DNA of 63,901 nucleotides from Opitutaceae bacterium (GCA_005792355.1 SXSC01000394.1:1-63901); one strand, 5' to 3'. Positions 34,180 through 43,319 are shown, numbered from the stretch's first letter. The notes: a model not told the origin generated them from the sequence alone. Translations and numbers: made by a program.

Positions 34180-37100
34180 ATGAAAACAGTCACTACCTGC
34201 CTCGATCGGACCGCGTTGGCGCTACTGGCGCTGACCTTTGCTGTTACGACGGCTGGCGCTCAGTCTGCGCCGGCCACCTCCACCCCAGTCATCTCTGGCG
34301 CCGCCAAAAAAGAGGACGCCGTCAAACTGGAGGCGTTCACCGTGACCGGCAGCAACATCAAGCGGCTCGACTTTGAGCAGGTGCTGCCGGTGACCGTTTT
34401 CAGCAAGGACTTCATGGAGGCGCGCAATGCCATTACGCCGGTGGAGATGTTGATGGCGCTGCCGCAACTCACCAATGTGCCGCTCAACGAGTCGACTTCG
34501 GGCGGCGCCAATTCCCGCGGCGACAACGCCAACGTCAACCTCCGCGGCATCGGCGCCACCTATACGCTCGTGCTGCTCAACGGCCGCCGGGTCGCCCCGC
34601 ATCCCACCACGTCGCCCGACGCGGGTCAGCTCGCCTCTTACGCCAACGTGAACCAACTGCCCACCCAGGGGCTCGAAAGCATCGACGTGCTGCGCGACGG
34701 GGCTTCTTCGATTTACGGATCGGACGCGGTCGCCGGCGTGATCAACTACCGGACGCGGCGCGACCTGCGGGGCACCGAAGTGCGCACCCGCTTCGGCATG
34801 CCCGAACACGGCAGCGGCGAGAGTATCCAAGGCACGCTGACACACGGACAGGCCTTTGCCGGCGGCAAGGCCCGTTGGCTGACGACGCTCGATTATGTGA
34901 GGCGCGCCGACATTCCTTACAGCGAGCGGGCGCGGACGAAAAACGCGGATCACTCCGGGTTGGCCCCGGCGCCCTTTAATGTCCCGGGCAGCGCGTTCGA
35001 CGACCGCGCCACGATCGGCATCTATCCGACATTTCGCGTCGGGGCCAGCACGGCGACCACCTATTTCCGGCCGGTCAATGGAGTGCTGACGCTCACCGGC
35101 ACCGGGCCGAGCCGGGCGAACAACCCGGAATATTATTTCCCAATCACCCGGTACCAGAATCTCGGCCAGACCAAGAGCGACCGCTTGAACTGGTTCAACA
35201 ACCTCGAATTCGATCTCAACGACCGCGTGACCGCGTTTGCGGACTTCTCGGTTTACCACTCCAACACGTCGCTCGTGCGGCAGCCGATCAACCTCAACGC
35301 CCCGACGGGCGAAAGGCCCGCTCCCCTCTCGATCAACAGTCCGTTCAATCCCTACGGTTCGCGCTTCTACAGCCCCACGGGCGCGCCCAATGCCGACGGC
35401 ACGGCGCGCCTTACGGGCACGCCGCAGGTTGCCACGCTCTATTCCGTGTCGTTGATCGACAACGGCGCGGAGGACGTCACGGTGCACTCGGGCATCTACC
35501 GCGCGGTGGCGGGCCTGCGCGGGAAGCTTGGCCAGGACTGGACGTGGGACACCGCCGCGCTCTATACGCGGGCGTATTCGGCGGACCTTTCGAACCACGC
35601 GGTGCGCGAGTCGCTGCTGCAGGCGGCTCTCCAGCGCAGCGACTCCACGGCGTTCAATCCGTTCGGCTCCACGTTCCGGGTCGCGGGTAACGCCGTCGTG
35701 GCCGACCAGCCGTACCGCAATCCGAAGAGCGTGCTCGACACGTTTGTGCAGGTCTGGCGCCGCGATGGATTCACCGCCATCACGAGCGCCGATCTGCGCA
35801 CGGCCGGGCCGTTGTTTCGTTACTGGGGAAATACGGTGTCGCTCGCCGCGGGCGGCGAGTTTCGGCGCGAGCAGTTCAAGGATCAGCGGGCGCCGTTTGT
35901 GGGCTTGAATCCGGCGAACTCAGGGCTTGATCCCAACGATAACGACTTCGTGCTCGCTTCCCCGAAACCTGATTCCGCCGGCGATCGCACGGTCTACAGC
36001 GCCTACGTCGAAACCGTCGTTCCGGTGGTCGCGCGGGAAAAGCGGATACCGCTCATCGACTCGTTGGAACTCACCGGCTCGGCCCGGTATGAGAATTACA
36101 GCGATTTCGGCACAACCACGCGGCCGAAGTTTGGCGCCAACTGGCGTCCAGTCCGCAGCCTGATGGTACGGAGTTCGCTGAACCGCGGTTTTGCGGCCCC
36201 TAATCTCCCGACGCTCTATGCCCCGACGCAGTGGACCCTCGACAGCCTGCCCGGGCGCGTCGATCCGTACCTTTCCCAGACTCTGGGCACGGCGGCCTAC
36301 CCGATGCGCAATTATTCTTCGGGCAACACCAAGCTGAAGCCAATTACGTCCGAGGGGCGCAGCGCCGGCATCGTGCTCGAGGTTCCGAAGGTGAAGGGTC
36401 TTTCGGTCACGGTGGATTATTGGAAGATCGAACAGTCCGATGTCGTCGGCGCAAGACTCGACACTCAGATCCTCGATTCTGACAACGCCCTGTTGCGCGC
36501 GTATACGGCTGCCCAGCTTGCCGCCGGTCGCACAGTCGCGCAGATCGACGCCGGCAGCGGCACCGCCAATTACAAGGGTGATCCGTCGATTGCGCGCAAT
36601 GCGCCGACGGTGCAGGAAATCGCCGCGTTCGCCGCGTACAACGCCACGCGGCCGGCGGCCCAGCAGGTCGCCGCCGTTGGCACGGTTCTCTCCCGCAGTG
36701 CCCCGTACGAGAATATCGCCAAGGGGCATGTCAGCGGCGTCGACCTTAGCCTTGCCTATCAACTACCGACGCTGCCGGTCGGAAGGCTTACCTTTAACAC
36801 CGACTGGAGCTACCTGATCAAGAGCTACCAGATTCGCAGTGCCGTTGGCGCGGCCCCGTCCACGATCGAACGCATGGATGTGGAGGGGACCACGCGGTGG
36901 CGCGGCAACGCCATGGTCACCTGGCGCAAGGGCCAGTGGAATGGCAGTCTCAGCGCATACTATGTTGGCAGCTTTGCCGATTCGGCGGCGGTCACGACCG
37001 CTACAGTGTACAACAACCTCGGCGCGCCGCGCTACCTTTCAAAGCAGCTCGACGGCGGAAACTATCTGTACCGCTACCGGGTGAGTGACGTCACGAGCTA

Positions 37101-37296
37101 CAACGCGGCGGTCGGTTACCGTTTCCCGCGCGAGGCGAACAAGTGGCTGCGCAGTTCCTCGATCCGGCTCGGGGTGGTGAATCTCGCCGACAAGGAGCCT
37201 CCCCTGTCCTCCGATACGGCGGGATACTCGACTTCGGTCCACTCGAGCCTCTTCGCCGGCCGGACGTGGTCGATCGAACTCACGCGCCAGTTCTGA
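34180..37296 (+). CDS. TonB-dependent receptor
   Basis: A 1038-residue receptor with signal peptide (MKTVTTCLDRTALALLALTF), the segment DAVKLEAFTVTGSNIKRLDF, and plug blocks VNLRGIGATYTLVLLNGRRV and SIDVLRDGASSIYGSDAVAG. The long barrel ends GRTWSIELTRQF. Layout and wording are the same as in the receptor at 29677, so the two are paralogues that probably take up related substrates. I start at the ATG with the signal peptide; about 49 codons of open frame upstream are non-coding in appearance. The peptidase-transporter genes follow after a palindromic repeat. Confidence 0.94.
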   Translation: MKTVTTCLDRTALALLALTFAVTTAGAQSAPATSTPVISGAAKKEDAVKLEAFTVTGSNIKRLDFEQVLPVTVFSKDFMEARNAITPVEMLMALPQLTNVPLNESTSGGANSRGDNANVNLRGIGATYTLVLLNGRRVAPHPTTSPDAGQLASYANVNQLPTQGLESIDVLRDGASSIYGSDAVAGVINYRTRRDLRGTEVRTRFGMPEHGSGESIQGTLTHGQAFAGGKARWLTTLDYVRRADIPYSERARTKNADHSGLAPAPFNVPGSAFDDRATIGIYPTFRVGASTATTYFRPVNGVLTLTGTGPSRANNPEYYFPITRYQNLGQTKSDRLNWFNNLEFDLNDRVTAFADFSVYHSNTSLVRQPINLNAPTGERPAPLSINSPFNPYGSRFYSPTGAPNADGTARLTGTPQVATLYSVSLIDNGAEDVTVHSGIYRAVAGLRGKLGQDWTWDTAALYTRAYSADLSNHAVRESLLQAALQRSDSTAFNPFGSTFRVAGNAVVADQPYRNPKSVLDTFVQVWRRDGFTAITSADLRTAGPLFRYWGNTVSLAAGGEFRREQFKDQRAPFVGLNPANSGLDPNDNDFVLASPKPDSAGDRTVYSAYVETVVPVVAREKRIPLIDSLELTGSARYENYSDFGTTTRPKFGANWRPVRSLMVRSSLNRGFAAPNLPTLYAPTQWTLDSLPGRVDPYLSQTLGTAAYPMRNYSSGNTKLKPITSEGRSAGIVLEVPKVKGLSVTVDYWKIEQSDVVGARLDTQILDSDNALLRAYTAAQLAAGRTVAQIDAGSGTANYKGDPSIARNAPTVQEIAAFAAYNATRPAAQQVAAVGTVLSRSAPYENIAKGHVSGVDLSLAYQLPTLPVGRLTFNTDWSYLIKSYQIRSAVGAAPSTIERMDVEGTTRWRGNAMVTWRKGQWNGSLSAYYVGSFADSAAVTTATVYNNLGAPRYLSKQLDGGNYLYRYRVSDVTSYNAAVGYRFPREANKWLRSSSIRLGVVNLADKEPPLSSDTAGYSTSVHSSLFAGRTWSIELTRQF

Positions 37297-37325
37297 CAGC
37301 GACCTCGTTAAAGAACGCACTACGT

Positions 37326-37423
37326 CGGAGGGCGCCGTCCGGGACCCTGAGCCTGTCGAATGGGCTTTGTCGGCGCCGCGAAATTCACTTCTAGAAACGG
37401 CTGCGACGAAGCGCAGCCCTCCG
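37326..37423. repeat. Double-hairpin element carrying an inserted repeat
   Basis: Bounded by CGGAGGGC and GCCCTCCG. Hairpin 1 has the same arms as at 17190 (GGCGCCG at 37331-37337 and CGGCGCC at 37371-37377, loop CTTTGT), but 27 bases are inserted in its loop (37338-37364) including GGACCCTGAGCCTGTCGAA, a repeat seen in many bacteria. Hairpin 2 is GGCTGCG-ACGAAG-CGCAGCC (37399-37418). Confidence 0.78.
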
Positions 37424-37457
37424 AGAAGATTTCCAATTGAATTTGACCCTGTGGATA

Positions 37458-38885
37458 ATGAAACAACTCCTCCTTCTCGCCCTCGCGGCGGCACTGCCCC
37501 TTGCGGGGCAAACGACCAAACCCGAAGTCCTCCAGCGCATTGACGCCACCAAGGCGACCTATGACGAGATCGCCCTCAAGATCTGGCACTATGCCGAGGT
37601 GGGCTTCCAGGAGGTGAAGAGTTCCGCCCTGTTGCAGGAGCAGCTCCGGCAGGAAGGCTTCACCGTGCGGGCCGGCGTGGCGGCGATCCCGACGGCCTTC
37701 GTCGCGAGCTTCGGCAGCGGCTCGCCGGTGATTGCCGTGCTCGCGGAATATGATGCGCTGCCCGGCGTGTCGCAGGAGGCGGTGCCGGAAAAGAAGGAAC
37801 GGGCGGGCGCGACCGCGGGCCACGCCTGCGGTCATCACTTGTTTGGCGCCGGTTCGGTGCAGTCCGCCGTCGCGGTGAAGGACTGGCTGAAGGCGACCGG
37901 GAAGAAGGGCACGCTGCGCGTGTATGGCACGCCCGCGGAGGAGGGCGGTTCGGGCAAGGTCTACCTGGTGCGCGCCGGGCTCTTCGACGACGTCGACGTC
38001 GCGGTCCACTGGCACCCGGGCGATCGCAACGGCATCACGATGATGCCGTCGCTGGCCAACAAGTCGGGCAAGTTTCGGTTTCGGGGCGTGGCGGCGCACG
38101 CCGCCGCCTCGCCGGAGCGGGGGCGCTCGGCGCTCGACGGGGTGGAGGCGATGAACCACATGGTGAATCTGCTGCGCGAACACGTGCCCGACAGCACCCG
38201 CATCCACTACGTCATTACGCGGGGGGGCGAGGCGCCCAACGTCGTGCCCGCCTTCGCCGAGGTGTATTATTATGTGCGCAGTCCGCGACGGGAGATCGTC
38301 ACCGAGGTCTGGGAGCGCGTGACGCAGGCGGCGACCGGTGCCGCGCTGGGCACCGGCACCAAGGTGGACTGGGAGGTCACCGGCGGCGTCTACGAATTGC
38401 TGCCGAATGAGGTGCTCGGCCGCATCATGCAGGAAAATCTTTCCGCGGTCGGCGGGGTGACCTACACCGCCGAGGAACGCGCCTTTGCGCTCAAGATCGG
38501 GCGGAGCGTTTTCGGGCAGGCGCCCGCGCCGGAAGCCGCCGCGTTGATTGCCCCGTTTAATCCGAATCCGCCGCGCGAGGGTGGGGGATCGACGGACGTG
38601 GGCGACGTCAGTTGGACGGTGCCGACGGTGGGAGTGCGGACGGCCACCTGGGCGCCCGGCACTCCCGCCCACAGCTGGCAGGCGGTGGCCTGTGGCGGCA
38701 CGACGCTCGGCCTCAAGGGCATGAACGTCGCGGCGAAGACGATGGCGGCGACGATGCTCGATTACTTTACCCGGCCCGACATCGTCGCGCAGGCGAAAGC
38801 CGAATTGCACAAGCGGCGCGGCGGGGACTTCAAGTATGCCTCGCTGCTCGGGGATCGTCCGCCGGCGTTAAACTATCGCGACTAA
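37458..38885 (+). CDS. M20-family amidohydrolase, AbgB-like
   Basis: A 475-residue metal-dependent amidohydrolase of the M20D group (p-aminobenzoyl-glutamate hydrolase AbgB, IAA-amino-acid hydrolases, N-acyl-amino-acid deacylases). It has a signal peptide (MKQLLLLALAAALPLAGQ). Metal-site motifs are IAVLAEYDALPGVSQ, AGHACGHHLFGAGSVQSA, GTPAEEGGSGKVYL and the dimerisation-domain block RFRGVAAHAAASPERGRSAL. The gene pair downstream (N-formylglutamate amidohydrolase-like and AbgT) strongly suggests that it releases an amino acid, probably glutamate, from an acyl or aminobenzoyl conjugate. The exact substrate is inferred. Confidence 0.9.
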   Translation: MKQLLLLALAAALPLAGQTTKPEVLQRIDATKATYDEIALKIWHYAEVGFQEVKSSALLQEQLRQEGFTVRAGVAAIPTAFVASFGSGSPVIAVLAEYDALPGVSQEAVPEKKERAGATAGHACGHHLFGAGSVQSAVAVKDWLKATGKKGTLRVYGTPAEEGGSGKVYLVRAGLFDDVDVAVHWHPGDRNGITMMPSLANKSGKFRFRGVAAHAAASPERGRSALDGVEAMNHMVNLLREHVPDSTRIHYVITRGGEAPNVVPAFAEVYYYVRSPRREIVTEVWERVTQAATGAALGTGTKVDWEVTGGVYELLPNEVLGRIMQENLSAVGGVTYTAEERAFALKIGRSVFGQAPAPEAAALIAPFNPNPPREGGGSTDVGDVSWTVPTVGVRTATWAPGTPAHSWQAVACGGTTLGLKGMNVAAKTMAATMLDYFTRPDIVAQAKAELHKRRGGDFKYASLLGDRPPALNYRD

Positions 38886-38907
38886 GAGGCCGCGCGCCGC
38901 CCGCCCG

Positions 38908-39783
38908 ATGCCGCCAACTGAGCTCAATCCGGTCTTCGTGCTGACGGAGCCGACCGGTCCGGCCGCGCCGGTGGTGTTCGATTCGCCTCACAGTGGCATC
39001 ACCTACCCTTCGGATTTCGCGCCGGCGGCCACGCGGGCGCAAATCCGCACGACCTGGGATGCCTACGTTCACGAGTTGTTCGGCGCGGTGCCGGCGACGG
39101 GTGCGACGCTGCTGGCGGCCAACTTTCCCCGCGCGTACCTTGACGCCAATCGTGCCGTGAGTGACATCGACCCGGAGCTCCTCGATTCGCCTTGGCCCGA
39201 GCCGATCGAGCTGAGCGAGCACGCGCGCCGCGGCATGGGTCTTATCCGTCGCTTCGCTCTGCCTGGCGTGCCGATGTATGACCGGCGGCTCTCCGTGGCC
39301 GAAGTGCGCCGGCGCATCGATGAGTGCTTCATTCCGTATCGCCACGCGCTGCGTGAAATGATCGACGCCGCGTGGCGCCGCCACGGCGCGGTGTGGCATT
39401 TTAACTGCCACTCGATGAAGTCGCGCGGCAACGCCATGAACCGCGACGCGGGCGCCGCGCGCCCCGACTTCGTCATCGGCGATCGCGACGGCACGACGGC
39501 CTCGCCGGCATTCACGGTCTGGGTCGCGGAGTATTTTACGCAGCTTGGCTACCGGGTGAAAATCAACGATCCCTATCGCGGTGCCGATATCATCCGCACC
39601 CATGGCGATCCGGCCAGGGGTCGCACCAGCATCCAAATCGAGATCAATCGCGGGCTCTACCTCAACGAGGCGACCTGCGAACGCGGTCCGCGCTTCGCGA
39701 CCCTGCGCGACGAATTGACCGGTTTCGCGCAGGCGGTCGCGGCGCAGGCGCGCGAGCCACTCGCGCGGAAGGCGCTGCCATGA
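38908..39783 (+). CDS. N-formylglutamate amidohydrolase family protein
   Basis: A 291-residue cytoplasmic member of the HutG/FGase family, which releases glutamate from N-formyl-glutamate in one histidine-degradation route. The family opening VVFDSPHSGITYPSDF, the block YLDANRAVSDIDPELLD, and HFNCHSMKSRG with the likely metal histidine are clear, as are VIGDRDGTTASP and IQIEINRGLYLNE. No histidine-utilisation (hut) genes are here. Instead it sits between an AbgB-like enzyme and an AbgT transporter, overlapping the latter by four bases, pointing to a related N-acyl-glutamate substrate. Confidence 0.92.
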   Translation: MPPTELNPVFVLTEPTGPAAPVVFDSPHSGITYPSDFAPAATRAQIRTTWDAYVHELFGAVPATGATLLAANFPRAYLDANRAVSDIDPELLDSPWPEPIELSEHARRGMGLIRRFALPGVPMYDRRLSVAEVRRRIDECFIPYRHALREMIDAAWRRHGAVWHFNCHSMKSRGNAMNRDAGAARPDFVIGDRDGTTASPAFTVWVAEYFTQLGYRVKINDPYRGADIIRTHGDPARGRTSIQIEINRGLYLNEATCERGPRFATLRDELTGFAQAVAAQAREPLARKALP

Positions 39784-41315
39784 GTGAGAATCCCACGCCC
39801 GCCGCCCCGTCGTTCTTCCAGCGATCGCTCGCGCGAGTCGAGTGGGCGGGAAACCTGCTGCCGCATCCGGCTTCGCTCTTTATCATCCTCTGCGTGATCA
39901 TGGTGGTCGCGTCCTGGATCCTAAGTGTCACCGGAGTGAGCGTGGAGCATCCGCTGACGCACCGGAGCATCGGCGCCCTCAACCTGCTCTCCGCCGACGG
40001 ACTGCAGCGCATCATTCTGGGGTTGTTGCCGAATTTCGTGAACTTTGCGCCGCTCGGCCCGGTGCTCGTCTGTCTGCTCGGCTTGGCCGCGGCGGAGCAC
40101 TCCGGGCTGCTGGGCGCCTGCCTGCGCCTGATTGTGCACTGTACGCCGCGCTGGCTGCTCACCTGGGTGGTGGTGTGGTGCGGGGCGATGTCGCACACCG
40201 CGGGGGACATCGGCTACGTGCTGCTGTTGCCGCTCAGCATGGCGCTCTTTCACGCCATCGGCCGGCATCCGCTGGCGGGACTCGCCGCGGCGTTCGCGGG
40301 TGTCTCGGGCGGGTTTGCGGCCAACCTGCTCATCTCCACCAGTGACGTGGTGCTCGCCGGATTCACCCAGGAGGCCGCCCGCCTGATCGACCCGAAGTAC
40401 ACGGTCAATGCGATGGCGAACTACTATTTCCTCGGGACGTCGGTGTTTCTCATCACGGCCATCGGTGCCGTGGTGACGGAGCGGTTGGTCGAGCCGCGTT
40501 TTGGCCCGTACCGCGGGGAGATGCAGCCGCAGGCCTTGCAACCGCTGGCGCCGGCGGAACGGCGGGCCCTGCAGGGGGCGCTCGCCGTCTTCCTCGTCCT
40601 GGTCGCGCTGGTGCTCGCCGGCCTGCTGCCCGCGGAGGGCGTGCTCCAAGATCCCGCGAAACCGGGCTTCATTCATTCCTATTTTGTGCGCGGCCTGGTA
40701 TTTTTCATCTTCGTTTTCGGCCTGTTTCCATCGCTGGCGTACGGTGCGATCGCGGGGACGATTCGGAGCGACAGCGACGTTTACAAGGGCATGCAGAAGA
40801 CCATGGAACTTGCGGCGCCGTATTTGGTGGTGGTGTTTTTCATCGCGCAGTTTGTGAACCTGTTCGCCTGGTCCAACGTCGGCGTGATCCTCGCGGTGAA
40901 GGGTGCGGCCATCCTCCAGTCGCTCAGACTCGGCCCGGTGCCGCTGGTCATAGGCCTCGTGGTGCTCACCGCGAGCACGGATATCTTCCTCGGTTCCGCG
41001 TCGGCGAAGTGGGCCATTCTCGCGCCGGTGTTTGTCCCCATGTTCATGCTGCTCGGCTATTCGCCGGAGCTGACGCAGGCGGCCTATCGGGTGGGCGACA
41101 GTGTGATGAACGTCGTCACGCCGCTGGCCTCCAACTTCCCGTTGGTCCTGATGTTTGCGCAGCGCTACGAGCCCAAGACCGGCATCGGGACGATGGTCGC
41201 ACTCATGCTGCCCTATTCCATTTGCTTCATGGTGGGCTGGACGCTGCTCCTGATTCTCTGGACCTATCTGGGCTGGCCGCTCGGACCGGGCGCGCAGCTA
41301 TTCCTGAAGATGTAG
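39780..41315 (+). CDS. AbgT-family transporter
   Basis: A 511-residue inner-membrane protein with about eleven or more hydrophobic spans, of the AbgT family (E. coli AbgT imports p-aminobenzoyl-glutamate; other members export sulfonamides). Typical segments are NLLPHPASLFIILCVIMVV, NFVNFAPLGPVLVCLLG, MSHTAGDIGYVLLLPLS, FIFVFGLFPSLAYG and the NFPLVLMFAQRYEP-GIGTMVALMLPYS end. It overlaps the upstream amidohydrolase gene by four bases. This pairing makes import of an acyl-glutamate-type compound likely. Confidence 0.93.
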   Translation: MSENPTPAAPSFFQRSLARVEWAGNLLPHPASLFIILCVIMVVASWILSVTGVSVEHPLTHRSIGALNLLSADGLQRIILGLLPNFVNFAPLGPVLVCLLGLAAAEHSGLLGACLRLIVHCTPRWLLTWVVVWCGAMSHTAGDIGYVLLLPLSMALFHAIGRHPLAGLAAAFAGVSGGFAANLLISTSDVVLAGFTQEAARLIDPKYTVNAMANYYFLGTSVFLITAIGAVVTERLVEPRFGPYRGEMQPQALQPLAPAERRALQGALAVFLVLVALVLAGLLPAEGVLQDPAKPGFIHSYFVRGLVFFIFVFGLFPSLAYGAIAGTIRSDSDVYKGMQKTMELAAPYLVVVFFIAQFVNLFAWSNVGVILAVKGAAILQSLRLGPVPLVIGLVVLTASTDIFLGSASAKWAILAPVFVPMFMLLGYSPELTQAAYRVGDSVMNVVTPLASNFPLVLMFAQRYEPKTGIGTMVALMLPYSICFMVGWTLLLILWTYLGWPLGPGAQLFLKM

Positions 41316-41376
41316 GGAAAAGTCGGACAAAAGCCTTGCCAAGGGTGGGGCGCGTCTCTGTTTTCGACCGCTCTCC

Positions 41377-41571
41377 ATGCAAAAGACAAAGAAGTCCGTA
41401 GCCAAGCGGTTCAAACTTACCTCCACTGGCAAGCTCGTGCGCCGCACTCCTGGCTTTCGTCACTTGCTTGGCGCGAAGAGCACGAAGCAAAAGCGACGTG
41501 CCTCCCGCGACAAGCTGGTGGCCGAGGGTCAGGCCGCAATGCTCAAGCGCGCACTGCCGTTTGGTCTCTAA
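41377..41571 (+). CDS. rpmI: 50S ribosomal protein L35
   Basis: A 64-residue basic ribosomal protein. The sequence from KKSVAKRFKLTSTGKL to HLLGAKSTKQKRRASRD is typical of L35. It is followed by rplT as usual, but the customary upstream gene infC is missing: an AbgT transporter precedes it by 61 bases. A TTGCCA at 41337 may be part of its promoter; no clear Shine-Dalgarno sequence is seen. Confidence 0.96.
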   Translation: MQKTKKSVAKRFKLTSTGKLVRRTPGFRHLLGAKSTKQKRRASRDKLVAEGQAAMLKRALPFGL

Positions 41572-41666
41572 CTCGTTAGCGGACCAACGCGCATCAACCT
41601 AAACTTCGCACGCGGGTGAAATTCCCAGCCGACCTGCGCGCGACTAACCTAAAAGGATAACCCAAC

Positions 41667-42050
41667 ATGGCTCGTGCAACAAATAGTCCCGCCTCGCGCA
41701 AGCGTCGCAAGAAAGTCCTGAAGTACGCCCGCGGCTACTTCGGCAGTAAATCCAAGCTCTTTCGCTATGCGAAGGAAGCCGTCCAGCATGCCTGGCAATA
41801 CGCCTATGCGGCTCGCCGCAAGAAAAAGGGCGACCGCCGCGCTCTCTGGATCGTGCGTCTGAACGCCGCCTGCCGCAACGCCGGCATCAGCTACAGCCGC
41901 TTCATCGAGGGCATGGCCGCCGCGAACATCCAGCTCGACCGCAAGGTGCTGAGCGACCTCGCGATTCGCGACGAGGTGGCGTTTAATGGCCTGGTCAAAC
42001 AAGCCCAGGACGCGTTGAAGGCCAAGGCGAGCGCCGCGAAGCAGGCCTGA
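41667..42050 (+). CDS. rplT: 50S ribosomal protein L20
   Basis: A 127-residue primary 23S rRNA-binding protein needed for 50S assembly; in several bacteria it also represses its own operon. RKKVLKYARGYFGSKSKLF and the C-terminal YSRFIEGMAAANIQLDRKVL are diagnostic. AAAGGAT about 13 bases before the ATG gives a good ribosome site. A terminator follows 54 bases after the stop. Confidence 0.98.
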   Translation: MARATNSPASRKRRKKVLKYARGYFGSKSKLFRYAKEAVQHAWQYAYAARRKKKGDRRALWIVRLNAACRNAGISYSRFIEGMAAANIQLDRKVLSDLAIRDEVAFNGLVKQAQDALKAKASAAKQA

Positions 42051-42103
42051 GTCTCAGTCAACGCGAGCCCCTGGCGGGCTCGCCTCCCTGTTTGGTATTT
42101 CAG

Positions 42104-42146
42104 GAAGGACGGGCCTCGCAACACGAGGTGCCGTCCTTCTTTTTTG
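42104..42146 (+). terminator. Intrinsic terminator of rpmI-rplT
   Basis: Outer stem GAAGGACGG/CCGTCCTTC with a further GCCTCG/CGAGG-type inner stem, followed by a run of T residues. It lies after rplT. Confidence 0.88.
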
Positions 42147-42149
42147 TCT

Positions 42150-42228
42150 TAATCGTTCTTCGTTCTCTTTCTCATTATCTTGGCTATATCGAGAGAACGA
42201 GGAACGATTACGAAGAACGAGAACGAGT
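42150..42228. repeat. TCGTTCT-type inverted repeat element
   Basis: TAATCGTTCTTCGTTCTCT (from 42150) pairs with AGAGAACGAGGAACGATTA (ending 42210) with one mismatch. A further direct run CGAAGAACGAGAACGAG follows to about 42227. I know similar octamer-like repeats as flanks of four-helix-bundle genes in Verrucomicrobiota and Planctomycetota. Here there is no gene inside, so it looks like an empty or miniature copy, sitting between the rplT terminator and pheS. Confidence 0.65.
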
Positions 42229-42253
42229 GGCCGGTTTGTTAATCACTTTTTCC

Positions 42254-43297
42254 ATGCAAGACCAACTTTCCGCCCTCCTCGCCAAAGCCGCGGCCGAACT
42301 GCCCGGGATTGTCACACGTCCCGATTTCGAGGCCGCCAAGGCACGCTATGTCGGCCCCAATGGCGAACTCACGGCCCTGATGAAACAGATGGGCGCCGTC
42401 CCCAAGGAACAGCGGCCCGCCGTCGGCAAGCTGATCAACGAGACCAAGACGCAGCTGCAGGCCCACCTCGACACCGCGCTGGCGCGCCTCGCGTCCGCCG
42501 AACTCGCCGCCCAACTCGGGCCGGCGGTTGATCCCACGCTGCCTTCGCCGGATCCGGGCCCGGGCACGATGCACCCGCTCACCCTGGTGCGCGAGGAGAT
42601 GTGCCGGATCTTGCGCAAGGTGGGTTTCGCCGTCGCCGATGGCCCGGAGGTCGAGACCGAATATTACTGCTTCGACGCGCTCAACACGCCCGCCGACCAC
42701 CCGGCGCGCGATGACAAGGATACGTTCTACTTTCCCGCGGCCGCCCGCTTCGGCAATGTTTCCAAGAAAGTCTCCGACGAAAAGTACCTGCTCCGCACCC
42801 ACACCTCCTCGGTGCAAATCCGGACCATGCTCAAGGGCCCGCCGCCCATCCGCATCGTCTCGCCCGGCCGCGTCTATCGGCGCGACACCACCGACGCCAC
42901 CCACAGCGCCAATTTCCATCAGCTCGAGTGCCTCTACGTCGACCGGAACGTCACGGTGCGCGACCTCAAGGCGCTGCTCGACTACGTCTTCGCGTCGCTC
43001 CTCGGCAAAGACACCAAGACCCGTTTCCGGCCACATTACTTCGGTTACACTGAGCCGAGCTTTGAAGTCGATCTGACGGCGACCCATCTCCCGAAGGTGA
43101 AGAAGCCATGGATCGAGATCGGCGGCTGTGGCATGGTCGATCCCTCGGTGTTCGAGGCGGTCGGGTACGACCCTGAAATCTGGAGCGGCTATGCCTTCGG
43201 CATGGGCCTCGAGCGTCTGGCCATGCTCCTCTACGGCATCGATGACATCCGGTACTTCTACCAAAACGATCTGCGCTTTCTGAAACAGTTTGCCTGA
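42254..43297 (+). CDS. pheS: Phenylalanine-tRNA ligase alpha subunit
   Basis: Catalytic subunit of the alpha2-beta2 enzyme that charges tRNA-Phe. The 347-residue protein has an N-terminal coiled-coil arm, the motif 2 region RIVSPGRVYRRDTTDATHS, then HQLECLYVDRNVTVRDLK, and motif 3 GYAFGMGLERLAMLLYGI. The start MQDQLSALLAK is normal; upstream open frame runs through the repeat element and is not coding. pheT starts 23 bases downstream. Confidence 0.97.
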   Translation: MQDQLSALLAKAAAELPGIVTRPDFEAAKARYVGPNGELTALMKQMGAVPKEQRPAVGKLINETKTQLQAHLDTALARLASAELAAQLGPAVDPTLPSPDPGPGTMHPLTLVREEMCRILRKVGFAVADGPEVETEYYCFDALNTPADHPARDDKDTFYFPAAARFGNVSKKVSDEKYLLRTHTSSVQIRTMLKGPPPIRIVSPGRVYRRDTTDATHSANFHQLECLYVDRNVTVRDLKALLDYVFASLLGKDTKTRFRPHYFGYTEPSFEVDLTATHLPKVKKPWIEIGGCGMVDPSVFEAVGYDPEIWSGYAFGMGLERLAMLLYGIDDIRYFYQNDLRFLKQFA

Positions 43298-43319
43298 AGA
43301 ATTTCCTGCGGAAATTCCT

